From Cytophagales bacterium (GTDB lineage: Bacteria; Bacteroidota; Bacteroidia; Cytophagales; Cyclobacteriaceae): a stretch of DNA of 13,295 nucleotides. Within the stretch, counting starts at the first letter, position 1. Each line of letters begins with the position of its first letter. The DNA lies in contig JAGUUF010000167.1 in NCBI GenBank assembly GCA_020063545.1, positions 1 to 13,295 on the forward strand. The letters run 5' to 3'. Positions 1-6,463 of the stretch are shown in pieces. The position numbers were made by a program, and so were the translations under genes. The notes under the pieces were generated by a model. The model searched no databases and was not told where the DNA came from. It worked only from the letters and a program-made list of their open reading frames with translations.

Positions 1-39
1 CGTCCCGATGAGATCGATCATCAGCGGCCCGAGACTCAT
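1..39 (-). CDS. Probable NagZ-like beta-N-acetylhexosaminidase, first 13 codons only
   Basis: A minus-strand reading frame opens with ATG at 37-39, overlapping the rlmD stop codon (36-38) as ATGA, and runs off the window without a stop. The 13 residues are MSLGPLMIDLIGT. This resembles the amino terminus of NagZ, the cytoplasmic family 3 glycoside hydrolase of peptidoglycan recycling, which typically begins with a GPxMxDxxGxxL pattern just before its first TIM-barrel strand. The ATGA overlap is typical of co-translated neighbours and supports this start; an internal ATG at 19-21 is the alternative. Thirteen residues cannot prove a family, so the functional call is tentative, while the existence of a coding start here is more likely. 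Confidence 0.45.
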   Translation of the reverse strand, partial: MSLGPLMIDLIGT

Positions 40-1481
40 CCCGGGCGCCCCTTGCGTTTGCCCGGCTCGAGAATTGCCATCGACTCGACATGCGTCGTAT
101 GCGGAAACATATCCACCGGCTGAACAGCCATAATGGAATACTTTTCCGACAGCATGTTTAAATCGCGTGCCTGGGTGGCCGGGTTGCAGCTTACATACAC
201 AATCCGCTTCGGTTCGGCTTTCAGCAGCATGTTGCAAACATCCTCGTGCATGCCGGCACGGGGCGGATCGGTAATTACCACATCGGGTTTGCCGTGTTGC
301 TGCAGGAAGTCATCATCAAGCAAAACCTTTATATCGCCAGCAAAAAACTCAGTATTGGTAATGGCATTGATGGCAGCATTTACTTTCGCATCCTCAATGG
401 CCGCCTCAACGTATTCCAGTCCCACTACTTTTTTAGCATGACCGGCCACATAGCCGGCAATGGTGCCCGTTCCGGTGTAGAGGTCGTAAACCAATTCGTT
501 ACCGGTAAGGCCGGCCAATTGCCACGCGGTGTAGTAAAGCCTTTCGGCCTGTTCCGAATTGGTTTGGTAAAACGATTTGGGGCCAATCCGGAACTGAAGC
601 GCTCCGTTGCCATCGGGCTTCTTCATCGTTTCAGTAATGTATGGATTGCCCTTCCATGTTTTGACCTCCAGATCATGAAAAGTGTCGTTGCGCTTACCGT
701 TCACCACGTACATCAGCGAAGTGATTTGCGGAAAGCGATTGCCGATTTCATTCAGCAAATTTGATAACCATTGCGTCTGCTCAAAAGCTACCTGTACAAT
801 AACCATCACCTCACCGGTACCGGCCGTGCGAATGGTAACCGTGCGCAGGTAGCCGGTTTGCTTTCGTAAATCGAAGAAGGGTATGCCGTTGCGGATAGCA
901 ATGGCTTTGACCGCCTTCCGTATTTCATTGCTGGGCTCCGGCTGCAGGTAACAATGCTCCACATCAAATACGCGATCGAAACTTTTAGGAATGTGAAAGC
1001 CCAAGCCGTCACGGTTAACTTCCACCCCTCCGCTGTTAGGGGAGTTAGGGGGTGAGGTCAACCACCGGTAACTCGTGGCACTAAAATCCAACCGGTTACG
1101 GTAGTATGTTGTTTTGGAGGAACCGATAATCGGCCGTACGGGCGGGAAGGTTAACCCGCCAATCCGCTCAAGGCTATCCACCACCTGTTGCTGCTTGTAC
1201 TGCAGTTGCGTTTCATAATTCAGGTGTTGCCACCTGCATCCCCCGCAAAGGCCAACATGCGAACATACAGGCTCAACGCGGCTAACCGAAGGCGAAATCA
1301 CCCGGCTTAACCTGGCCTCCAGGAAATTGCTTTTGATTTTGGTAACCTGCACATCTACAACATCGCCCGGTGCTGCACCTTCAACAAAAACCACCTTACC
1401 ATCCAGGCGGGCTACACATTTCCCTTCGGCCGCCATGCTTTCAATACGAAGTCCTTCCAGTATAGCGCCTTTCTTCATCAT
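36..1481 (-). CDS. rlmD: 23S rRNA (uracil-C5)-methyltransferase, RlmD/TrmA family
   Basis: This SAM-dependent enzyme of the TrmA/RlmC/RlmD family probably makes 5-methyluridine at position 1939 of 23S rRNA. Residue numbers count from the GTG at 1490. An N-terminal TRAM-like RNA-binding barrel spans about 8-65. Four cysteines fit the [4Fe-4S] site: C76, C82 and C85 in CSHVGLCGGC, then C180. The Rossmann methyltransferase domain follows, with FYQTN near 308, the SAM loop DLYTGTGTIAGY (336-347), DPPRAG (408-413), the catalytic cysteine C435 in VSCNPAT, and the likely catalytic base E469 in the closing HVESMAIL. Every signature residue is present. The open frame reaches GTG 1490, but ATG 1479-1481 or 1476-1478 (MKKGAIL) are better starts. 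Residues 145-157 are an in-frame insert of palindromic DNA. The RlmD rather than RlmC assignment rests on general resemblance. Confidence 0.88.
   Translation of the reverse strand: MMKKGAILEGLRIESMAAEGKCVARLDGKVVFVEGAAPGDVVDVQVTKIKSNFLEARLSRVISPSVSRVEPVCSHVGLCGGCRWQHLNYETQLQYKQQQVVDSLERIGGLTFPPVRPIIGSSKTTYYRNRLDFSATSYRWLTSPPNSPNSGGVEVNRDGLGFHIPKSFDRVFDVEHCYLQPEPSNEIRKAVKAIAIRNGIPFFDLRKQTGYLRTVTIRTAGTGEVMVIVQVAFEQTQWLSNLLNEIGNRFPQITSLMYVVNGKRNDTFHDLEVKTWKGNPYITETMKKPDGNGALQFRIGPKSFYQTNSEQAERLYYTAWQLAGLTGNELVYDLYTGTGTIAGYVAGHAKKVVGLEYVEAAIEDAKVNAAINAITNTEFFAGDIKVLLDDDFLQQHGKPDVVITDPPRAGMHEDVCNMLLKAEPKRIVYVSCNPATQARDLNMLSEKYSIMAVQPVDMFPHTTHVESMAILEPGKRKGRPG
1021..1058 (-). repeat. Palindromic repeat element inserted in frame in rlmD
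   Basis: On the minus strand this stretch is proline-codon rich, with blocks CACCCC, TCCCC and GGAGGGGTGG, and can fold: CACCCC (1023-1028) pairs with GGGGTG (1049-1054), and CCCCT (1025-1029) alternatively with AGGGG (1038-1042). It encodes a low-complexity peptide rich in Pro, Ser, Asn and Gly (residues 145-155 of RlmD) in the loop before the DGLGFH segment. C-rich palindromes encoding such peptides are familiar as dispersed intergenic repeats in Bacteroidota genomes that sometimes land in genes. The boundaries are approximate and membership of a genomic repeat family is inferred. Confidence 0.55.
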
Positions 1482-1545
1482 GATGAACACGCAAATATGC
1501 GCGTTTTTCCGACTGCACGGGTTTTCTTATCTTTCCCATCCGGGT
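1482..1545. promoter_or_regulatory. Divergent promoter region between rlmD and the T9SS protein gene
   Basis: These 64 bases separate two divergent genes and must carry at least one promoter. On the plus strand TATCTTTC (1528-1535) matches the Bacteroidota -7 element TAnnTTTG at all fixed positions except the last, ending 10 bases before the ATG at 1546. On the minus strand CATATTTG (1499 down to 1492) matches all but the first base and lies about 10 bases from the ATG at 1481. No convincing -33 TTG is seen at the right spacing for either, so both assignments are weak. If correct, the messages would have very short leaders. Confidence 0.3.
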
Positions 1546-4257
1546 ATGAAGAACATCTTGCTGGTAGGCCTTTTCTGTGCGGTTGGGTTGTTTGCCCGCG
1601 CTTCGCATATTGTAGGGGGTGAGTTCGAAATCAAGCACCTTTCTGACAATACCTACCGGATTAACCTAATCCTGTATTTTGATAAACTCAACGGCCTGGT
1701 GGGCGCTAAAGATTTAAGCGTAACAGCCCGCATCTACCGCATGCACGATAACGCCCGCATGACCGATGTATTTTTACCACTTACTACCGAAGAACAGGTT
1801 TCGTACACCCAGCCTGAATGTTCGAACGGTGAAATTGAAACGCTCAAGTTAATTTACACCACCACTATCCTTCTGCCCGACAACATCTATAACCACCCGC
1901 AAGGGTATTACCTGGTGTGGGAACGCTGCTGCCGCAATTATTCCATTACCAACATCATCAGCCAGGAGCCACCGCTTAACGATCCGTTTTTTCCAAATGC
2001 AGCAGGGCAAACTTTCTACCTCGAGTTTCCTCCCGTTGTGAAAGACGGACAGCCCTTCATCAATTCAACACCCCGGCTGTTCCCCCCGCTTAACGACTAT
2101 GCCTGCCCGCGCAAACCCTATTATACCGACTTTGCCGGTACCGATGACGATGGCGATTCACTGGTGTACTCACTGGTCACTCCGCTAAATACACACTCGG
2201 CCGTTGCTGTTCCGGCAGGCGGGCCGGGCATCCGTCCGTATCCGCTGGTGAAGTGGCAGGCAGGATTTTCGCTGAACAACATTTTACATGGTGCCCCCGA
2301 TTTACAAATCAGCCCGGATGGTTTTTTAACGGTTACACCAACTGTACAAGGACTGTTTGTATTTGCCGTAAAGTGCGAAGAGTTTCGCGATGGTGTGAAG
2401 ATTGGTGAAGTGAGGCGCGACTTCCAGATGCTGGTAGTGGAAGCCTGCCCCGTGGCTGAACCTCCACAGATAGTCGGCCGTAAAAAAGGAACTACCTCGT
2501 TTACAGCACCCAATCAACCCCTCAACGTAACTTTCGCAAACACCGTAACGGATGCCAACCGGTGTGTGCAGGTTAGGATTTCCGATCCGGATTCGGAAAA
2601 GATTGATGATAACTTCCAGGAGCGAGTATTTATCCGCATGTTCCCGCTTAATTTCAAAAAAACTACGCGCTACCTGAACGAGTTGCTGCCACCGGTAAGC
2701 AATGCCACACTCACCAACGGCAGCACGGTTGACTTTGAAATCTGTTTTCCCGAGTGCCCTTACCTGCCCGATGGAAACTACCAGGTAGGCATTATTGCAT
2801 ACGATGATGCCTGCAGTTTACCGTTATCAGATACGCTGGTAGTCAATGTGTTTGTACAACCTCCCCCAAACAACAAACCAACCTTTACTACGGCAAATGT
2901 TAACACTACATTGAATGAAGGTGATCCGCCCCTTACCATACCGATTCATGCGGTTGATGCCGATGGCGATCAACTGGATGTTTTTGTTATAAATGACGGT
3001 TTTGTTCTTTCCAATGTCGGGATGACACTAAACCTCAGCACCTCCCCTGTAGGCCAGCTTTCCGGCCAACTGGTGTGGGATACGCGCTGCGATGTGTACG
3101 ACTTTACCCAGAAAACAAATTTCAACTTTACCATCATTACCGATGACCGGGACAAATGCCGGTTTGCACACCCCGATACCATGCGGATTACACTCAACAT
3201 CATCCTGCCCGGCAATTTTGATCCGGTTATCAGTTCATCGTTACAAACGGCAAGCGAAAAAACCATCGAAGTAACCCGTAAAATTTATGAACCGCTTTCG
3301 TTTACCGTAACCGGTACGGATACCGATAACGACCTGCTGGTGCTTAGCATGTACGGCCTCGGATTTACACCGGCCAATTACGGGGTATCCTTTGCCGAAA
3401 CAACCAATCGCGGGCTGGTCACCTCGGCATTCTCCTGGTTTCCGGATTGCAGTACGATCAACCTCGATGCAAAAAATCAATTCGACTTCCGGTTCATCGT
3501 TGTAGACAATGCAAACAAGTGCCGATTCTACAAAGCCGATACACTGCACGTAATAGTCCATATTGAACCGCCCGACAACAGCGCACCGGAATTATCGGTA
3601 TCCAGCACCAACCCGGAAATAACAATTGCCGACAATTCCCTTACCGCCTTTTTAGGAACACCAATAACCCTGGCGCTATCCGGGTTTGATGCCGACCTGG
3701 CGCCATCCAAAGATTTGCTTAAACTTGAATTAATCGGCAAAACCGGAAATGTTCAACCCACCGGATTCCAGTTTCAAACAGCCGAAGGCACTTCCCTGCT
3801 AACTGCACCGTTTACCTGGGAACCCGACTGCAGTATTTTTCAAAACCGTGTTTATGAAAATAATTACCGGTTCACCTTTTTACTGAGCGACAACCGGTGC
3901 TTTAACAGCAAGCGCGATACACTTGAGCTGGCCATTACAGTTAACGATGTTGACGGCAGCGATACAAACTTTTTGCCGCCCAACTTCTTTTCGCCAAATA
4001 ACGATGGCATCAACGATTTCTTTGCCATGATGGCATGGGATGACAGCGCAAATGATTTTGTTAACATCCTGCCGCTGGATAACTGCGTTGGAGAGTTTGT
4101 CAGCATCCGTATTTATAACCGCTGGGGCCGCCAGGTGTTCGAAAGTACCAATCGCAACTTTAAATGGTTTGGTGAAGGCCTGCCTAACGGTGTGTACTTT
4201 TATATGGTTCAGTACACGCACAAAGAATACCGCGGATCCGTTACCCTGCGGTTCTGA
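1546..4257 (+). CDS. Large secreted surface protein with T9SS type B (gliding-motility-associated) C-terminal domain
   Basis: A 903-residue protein predicted to cross the inner membrane by Sec and the outer membrane by the type IX system. ATG 1546 is chosen because it starts a signal peptide (MKNILLVGLFCAVGLFARAS); longer in-frame starts would bury it. The HIVGGEFEIK segment just after the signal is the N-terminal domain often seen in Bacteroidota T9SS proteins (about 21-300, cysteine-rich around C128, C129, C187). Three tandem beta-rich modules follow at about 443-555, 557-673 and 679-800, each with an Asp-rich DxDxD-like strand near its start and an F/V-x-W-x-x-x-C strand paired with a later cysteine (C515/C538, C635/C659, C762/C785). 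A more divergent module precedes them (about 320-440). The tail (809-903) is the sorting domain, with PPNFFSPNNDGINDFF, IRIYNRWGRQVFES and GVYFYMVQY. Role is unknown; adhesion or a cell-surface structure is plausible. Confidence 0.85.
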   Translation: MKNILLVGLFCAVGLFARASHIVGGEFEIKHLSDNTYRINLILYFDKLNGLVGAKDLSVTARIYRMHDNARMTDVFLPLTTEEQVSYTQPECSNGEIETLKLIYTTTILLPDNIYNHPQGYYLVWERCCRNYSITNIISQEPPLNDPFFPNAAGQTFYLEFPPVVKDGQPFINSTPRLFPPLNDYACPRKPYYTDFAGTDDDGDSLVYSLVTPLNTHSAVAVPAGGPGIRPYPLVKWQAGFSLNNILHGAPDLQISPDGFLTVTPTVQGLFVFAVKCEEFRDGVKIGEVRRDFQMLVVEACPVAEPPQIVGRKKGTTSFTAPNQPLNVTFANTVTDANRCVQVRISDPDSEKIDDNFQERVFIRMFPLNFKKTTRYLNELLPPVSNATLTNGSTVDFEICFPECPYLPDGNYQVGIIAYDDACSLPLSDTLVVNVFVQPPPNNKPTFTTANVNTTLNEGDPPLTIPIHAVDADGDQLDVFVINDGFVLSNVGMTLNLSTSPVGQLSGQLVWDTRCDVYDFTQKTNFNFTIITDDRDKCRFAHPDTMRITLNIILPGNFDPVISSSLQTASEKTIEVTRKIYEPLSFTVTGTDTDNDLLVLSMYGLGFTPANYGVSFAETTNRGLVTSAFSWFPDCSTINLDAKNQFDFRFIVVDNANKCRFYKADTLHVIVHIEPPDNSAPELSVSSTNPEITIADNSLTAFLGTPITLALSGFDADLAPSKDLLKLELIGKTGNVQPTGFQFQTAEGTSLLTAPFTWEPDCSIFQNRVYENNYRFTFLLSDNRCFNSKRDTLELAITVNDVDGSDTNFLPPNFFSPNNDGINDFFAMMAWDDSANDFVNILPLDNCVGEFVSIRIYNRWGRQVFESTNRNFKWFGEGLPNGVYFYMVQYTHKEYRGSVTLRF

Positions 4258-4259
4258 AA

Positions 4260-4988
4260 TCAGAATTCAACGGGCCTTACGTTCGACTCCCGGATAAATA
4301 CTTCCTTGCTTTCCCATTTAATTTTTACCCACACATCATGTTTACCGAGCACGGTAACCCGGTGACCCCCGTTTATTTTTGTTACGACCGAGGCACCGGC
4401 CGAAGGGCCCGACATCAGGTAGGCTGTGTCGCTATGGATGATAGCCTTTTGTTGAAACGGAAAGTTGAGGTGAAGCAAAAGCAGCACCATAACAACTGAT
4501 TGTGCAATCCATGGAGTTGTTTTAATGGTTTTTTTCTCGGCCGAAAGCAGCAGCCATACCGTACATGCAAGCGCAAAGAGAGCCAGCGCAAGGGTAACTG
4601 TGTAACCGTACCTGCGCCAAGCTGTTGCCAGCCGGTCCATGTCGGTTTGGTCATAGCCTGAGAACCGGTGTGCGGCAGCCAAATCCTGAATTTTACGCAG
4701 GGCCGCCTCGTCAAAGGTATGATTGTAGTAAAGGTTGAGGTAATAAATCGCCTCGGCATGGCGCGACAACCCTTCTTCAATAAACGCCATGCGCAGCAGC
4801 ATGGCCGGGCTGTACGTTTTCTGGTTGAACAGACCGGTATATACTTCCAGCGACTGCGTGTATTTCCTGGCGCTAAACAATGAATCGGCCCTGGCAAGTG
4901 CAATTTCGGGAGACTGACCGTTGGCGACTGTGTATGAAAAGAGCAACCCCAATACCGCGAGGGCAAATTTTAAAAACCCGTTTTGCAT
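4260..4988 (-). CDS. TPR / two-helix / bacterial SH3 domain membrane protein (BatE-like layout)
   Basis: A 242-residue protein with an N-terminal signal sequence (1-24, cleaved near ANG-QS), a short helical region resembling tetratricopeptide repeats (about 26-108, with ALARADSLFSARKYTQSLEVY the clearest repeat), two membrane helices (about 127-149 and 160-177) and a C-terminal bacterial SH3 domain (about 183-242, including SDTAYLMSGPSAGASVVTKI and the closing FIRESNVRPVEF). This order matches BatE-type proteins of Bacteroidota, usually found in bat/MoxR clusters; no bat genes are seen here, so it is an orphan or a paralogue. The ATG at 4986-4988 fits the signal peptide. Its stop lies 2 bases from that of the convergent surface-protein gene, leaving no room for a separate terminator. 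Function is not established; a role in periplasmic or envelope assembly is a guess. Confidence 0.6.
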   Translation of the reverse strand: MQNGFLKFALAVLGLLFSYTVANGQSPEIALARADSLFSARKYTQSLEVYTGLFNQKTYSPAMLLRMAFIEEGLSRHAEAIYYLNLYYNHTFDEAALRKIQDLAAAHRFSGYDQTDMDRLATAWRRYGYTVTLALALFALACTVWLLLSAEKKTIKTTPWIAQSVVMVLLLLHLNFPFQQKAIIHSDTAYLMSGPSAGASVVTKINGGHRVTVLGKHDVWVKIKWESKEVFIRESNVRPVEF

Positions 4989-5012
4989 AGTTGTGCCCTT
5001 GTGCTATTTTTG
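4983..5012 (+). promoter_or_regulatory. Candidate Bacteroidota-type promoter upstream of tRNA-Lys
   Basis: TTG at 4983-4985, a 19-base spacer, and TATTTTTG at 5005-5012 match the primary sigma factor consensus of Bacteroidota (TTG, 19-21 bases, TAnnTTTG) at every fixed position. It points toward the tRNA gene 147 bases downstream and would overlap the start codon of the divergent SH3 protein gene. It could drive the tRNA precursor with a long leader. A closer promoter was not recognised. Confidence 0.45.
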
Positions 5013-5089
5013 TGCCCTCAATAACGGAAAAGCCCCCAAATAAGGCAAGGAAGTTAATGTTTTGAGATTAGGCAGCTCATCCGGTAAGC

Positions 5090-5105
5090 CTGACGGTTCG
5101 GTCAG
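5090..5105 (+). other. Small hairpin in the leader before tRNA-Lys
   Basis: CTGAC (5090-5094) and GTCAG (5101-5105) form a perfect 5-bp stem around a GGTTCG loop, and CCGG at 5081-5084 could pair with CCGG at 5113-5116 outside it. It sits in the 147-base stretch between the candidate promoter and the tRNA. It may be part of a leader structure or chance; no known RNA family is recognised. Confidence 0.25.
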
Positions 5106-5159
5106 TACATAATGCCGGCTACGTTGCAGATAGTTGAACTTGTACAGAATTGAAATATT

Positions 5160-5235
5160 GATCTCGTAGCTCAGCTGGTAGAGCATTACACTTTTAATGT
5201 AAGGGTCCTGGGTTCGAATCCCAGCGGGATCACCA
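5160..5235 (+). tRNA. tRNA-Lys (anticodon UUU)
   Basis: A complete 76-base cloverleaf with encoded CCA. The acceptor stem is GATCTCG (5160-5166) with CGGGATC (5225-5231), then discriminator A and CCA (5233-5235). The D arm is GCTC/GAGC around AGCTGGTA, the anticodon stem TTACA/TGTAA encloses loop CTTTTAA with anticodon TTT at 5193-5195, and the T arm is CTGGG/CCCAG around TTCGAAT. All stems pair, with one G-U in the acceptor. It reads both lysine codons AAA and AAG by wobble. A terminator follows 5 bases later, so it seems to be a single-tRNA transcript. Confidence 0.97.
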
Positions 5236-5240
5236 CAGAG

Positions 5241-5268
5241 AGCCTCGCGTAAGCGGGGTTTGTTTTTT
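5241..5268 (+). terminator. Intrinsic terminator after tRNA-Lys
   Basis: CCTCGC (5243-5248) pairs with GCGGGG (5253-5258) around a GTAA tetraloop, with one T-G pair and possible extension by flanking A and G, followed by a T-rich run TTTGTTTTTT (5259-5268). It lies directly after the tRNA CCA end and points the same way. Confidence 0.8.
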
Positions 5269-5277
5269 GAAGTAAAA

Positions 5278-5300
5278 AAACTTCCTTGCTTTTCTATTTA
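5278..5300. repeat. Copy of a short sequence also found in the SH3 gene and, inverted, before the tRNA
   Basis: The 21 bases 5280-5300 match 4300-4320 at 19 positions in the same orientation, and the match extends weakly leftward through an A-rich run. An 11-base core (5279-5289) recurs inverted at 5045-5055. The copy at 4300-4320 lies inside the SH3 domain coding region, whose minus-strand codons there read K-W-E-S-K-E-V; the copy here read the same way gives K-stop-K-S-K-E-V. It could be a degenerate duplicate of a gene fragment, or coincidence. The rest of 5301-5361 shows nothing recognisable. Confidence 0.35.
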
Positions 5301-5361
5301 GTGGCTCTAGCTGCGCTCTGCCAAACATCTAATAACTAAAAAAAATGTAACTTAAATCACA

Positions 5362-5376
5362 GGCCGGTTGCCGGCC
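5362..5376. repeat. Perfect GC-rich palindrome upstream of the rhodanese gene
   Basis: GGCCGG (5362-5367) and CCGGCC (5371-5376) are exact inverted copies around TTG, 39 bases before the rhodanese ATG. It may form a 5' leader hairpin or be a protein-binding site. No downstream T run follows closely enough to make it a terminator. Confidence 0.4.
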
Positions 5377-5415
5377 AATTCGGATTTTTGCTTTTACATT
5401 AACGTCAGCACACCT

Positions 5416-5808
5416 ATGAACCGATTTCTAATAAGTCTTCTCAGCCTTACCTTGCCGGCAATTGCTGCCAGTTGCCAGGGACAATCCGGGGCACAGGTAC
5501 TTAACCCACAGGCCTTCGAAACAAAACTTAATGCCGCACCGGAGAAGACCGTTTTGGATGTTCGCACGGTTTCTGAGTACAACCGGGGGCATTTGAAAAG
5601 TGCTGTATTGGTGGATTACTATCAACGCGATTTCAGCGCTCACCTCACCAAACTGGATAAAACAAAACCTGTATTTGTGTATTGCGCCAGTGGCGTTCGC
5701 AGTAACTCGGCTGCGCGGGAACTTATTAAATTGGGATTTAAAGAAGTGTACGACCTGAATGGCGGCCTGTCGGCCTGGACCCGTGCAGGCAAACCCATCG
5801 AAAAATAA
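5416..5808 (+). CDS. Single-domain rhodanese lipoprotein (sulfurtransferase-like)
   Basis: A 130-residue protein consisting of a lipoprotein signal and one rhodanese domain. ATG 5416 starts a short signal (MNRFLISLLSLTLPAIAASC) ending in a lipobox with C20 as the likely lipidated residue; the frame stays open upstream to a TTG at 5368, but that would mask the signal. The rhodanese fold covers about 27-126: LDVRTVSEYNRGHL (47-60) is the conserved CH2-type strand, C90 in the loop CASGVR is the catalytic cysteine, and DLNGGLSAW (113-121) is the closing motif. The active-site cysteine and the six-residue loop argue for real persulfide chemistry in the periplasm, perhaps thiosulfate or thiol-redox related; the substrate is unknown. 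The LysE-type gene begins 44 bases after its stop and may be cotranscribed. Confidence 0.85.
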   Translation: MNRFLISLLSLTLPAIAASCQGQSGAQVLNPQAFETKLNAAPEKTVLDVRTVSEYNRGHLKSAVLVDYYQRDFSAHLTKLDKTKPVFVYCASGVRSNSAARELIKLGFKEVYDLNGGLSAWTRAGKPIEK

Positions 5809-5851
5809 TACCTGTTCATTTACTTACTTGAGGCTTTAAATTGCTCTTCCT

Positions 5852-6463
5852 TTGATCGTACAGGTATTCCTCATTGGTTTTGTGTTTAGTTTCTTGGGCT
5901 CCATTCCTCCCGGAACACTGAACATGATGGTGCTGCAGCTGGGACTGGAACGCAAAATCAATGTTGCCCTTCGCTTTGCGTTGGCAGTAGCCCTTGTGGA
6001 ATACCCCTACACCTGGATAGCCGTAACGTTTGAACACATCATCACCTCTTCTCCTGCTATTGTTCACAACCTGCAGTTATGGGGCGCCATTATTATGACA
6101 GCCATCGGAGTGATTAGCTTATGGACCGTTCGGAAACCGTCAACCTTTTCGGTTAAACTTCAGCAAAGCGGTTTCCGGAGAGGGATTTTTCTGAGCATCC
6201 TCAACCCGCAGGCTATCCCGTTCTGGATTGCCCTTACTGCTTACTTGAAATTGCAGGGATGGATTGACATCAGCACTACCTGGCGACTGCACAGCTACAT
6301 TTTGGGCACATCGCTGGGCGCGTTCGCCTTGCTTTCCCTGTTTACCTTTATGGCTAATCGTGTGGCCTCTTCTTTCCAGGATAACCGGGTTATCCGGTTG
6401 ATCCCCGGACTGGTGTTGTTGCTGCTGGGTGCTTTTGGATTTACGCGGTACTTCTTTTTTTAA
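5852..6463 (+). CDS. LysE-family translocator (amino acid exporter), TTG start
   Basis: A 203-residue inner membrane protein with about six hydrophobic helices (roughly 4-26, 38-60, 73-93, 112-132, 148-168, 181-200). The first helix carries FLGSIPPGTLNMMVLQLGLE (14-33), matching the GPxN-like opening of the LysE/RhtB superfamily, and ILNPQAIPFWIA (116-127) matches the family's NP-x-x-x-x-FW motif. Members export basic or neutral amino acids or related metabolites; the substrate here cannot be named. There is no ATG, GTG or TTG other than TTG 5852 that keeps the whole first helix, since an in-frame stop (5837-5839) lies upstream, so a TTG start (or ATT 5840) is used. The gene ends in a run of TTT codons. 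Confidence 0.82.
   Translation: MIVQVFLIGFVFSFLGSIPPGTLNMMVLQLGLERKINVALRFALAVALVEYPYTWIAVTFEHIITSSPAIVHNLQLWGAIIMTAIGVISLWTVRKPSTFSVKLQQSGFRRGIFLSILNPQAIPFWIALTAYLKLQGWIDISTTWRLHSYILGTSLGAFALLSLFTFMANRVASSFQDNRVIRLIPGLVLLLLGAFGFTRYFFF

Noticed and set aside
246..764. Plus-strand open frame across rlmD
   Set aside because: It is antisense to the well-supported RlmD frame with all its motifs, and its product resembles nothing known.
1327..1545. N-terminal extension of the surface-protein frame upstream of 1546
   Set aside because: It overlaps the antisense rlmD coding region and would place the signal peptide 73 residues inside the protein; ATG 1546 makes a normal signal sequence.
5004..5186. 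Short minus-strand open frame across the tRNA leader
   Set aside because: It runs through the tRNA-Lys gene on the opposite strand and shows no domain or signal features.
5368..5415. TTG start for the rhodanese gene
   Set aside because: The lipoprotein signal begins at ATG 5416; the extra 16 residues are polar and include palindromic DNA.
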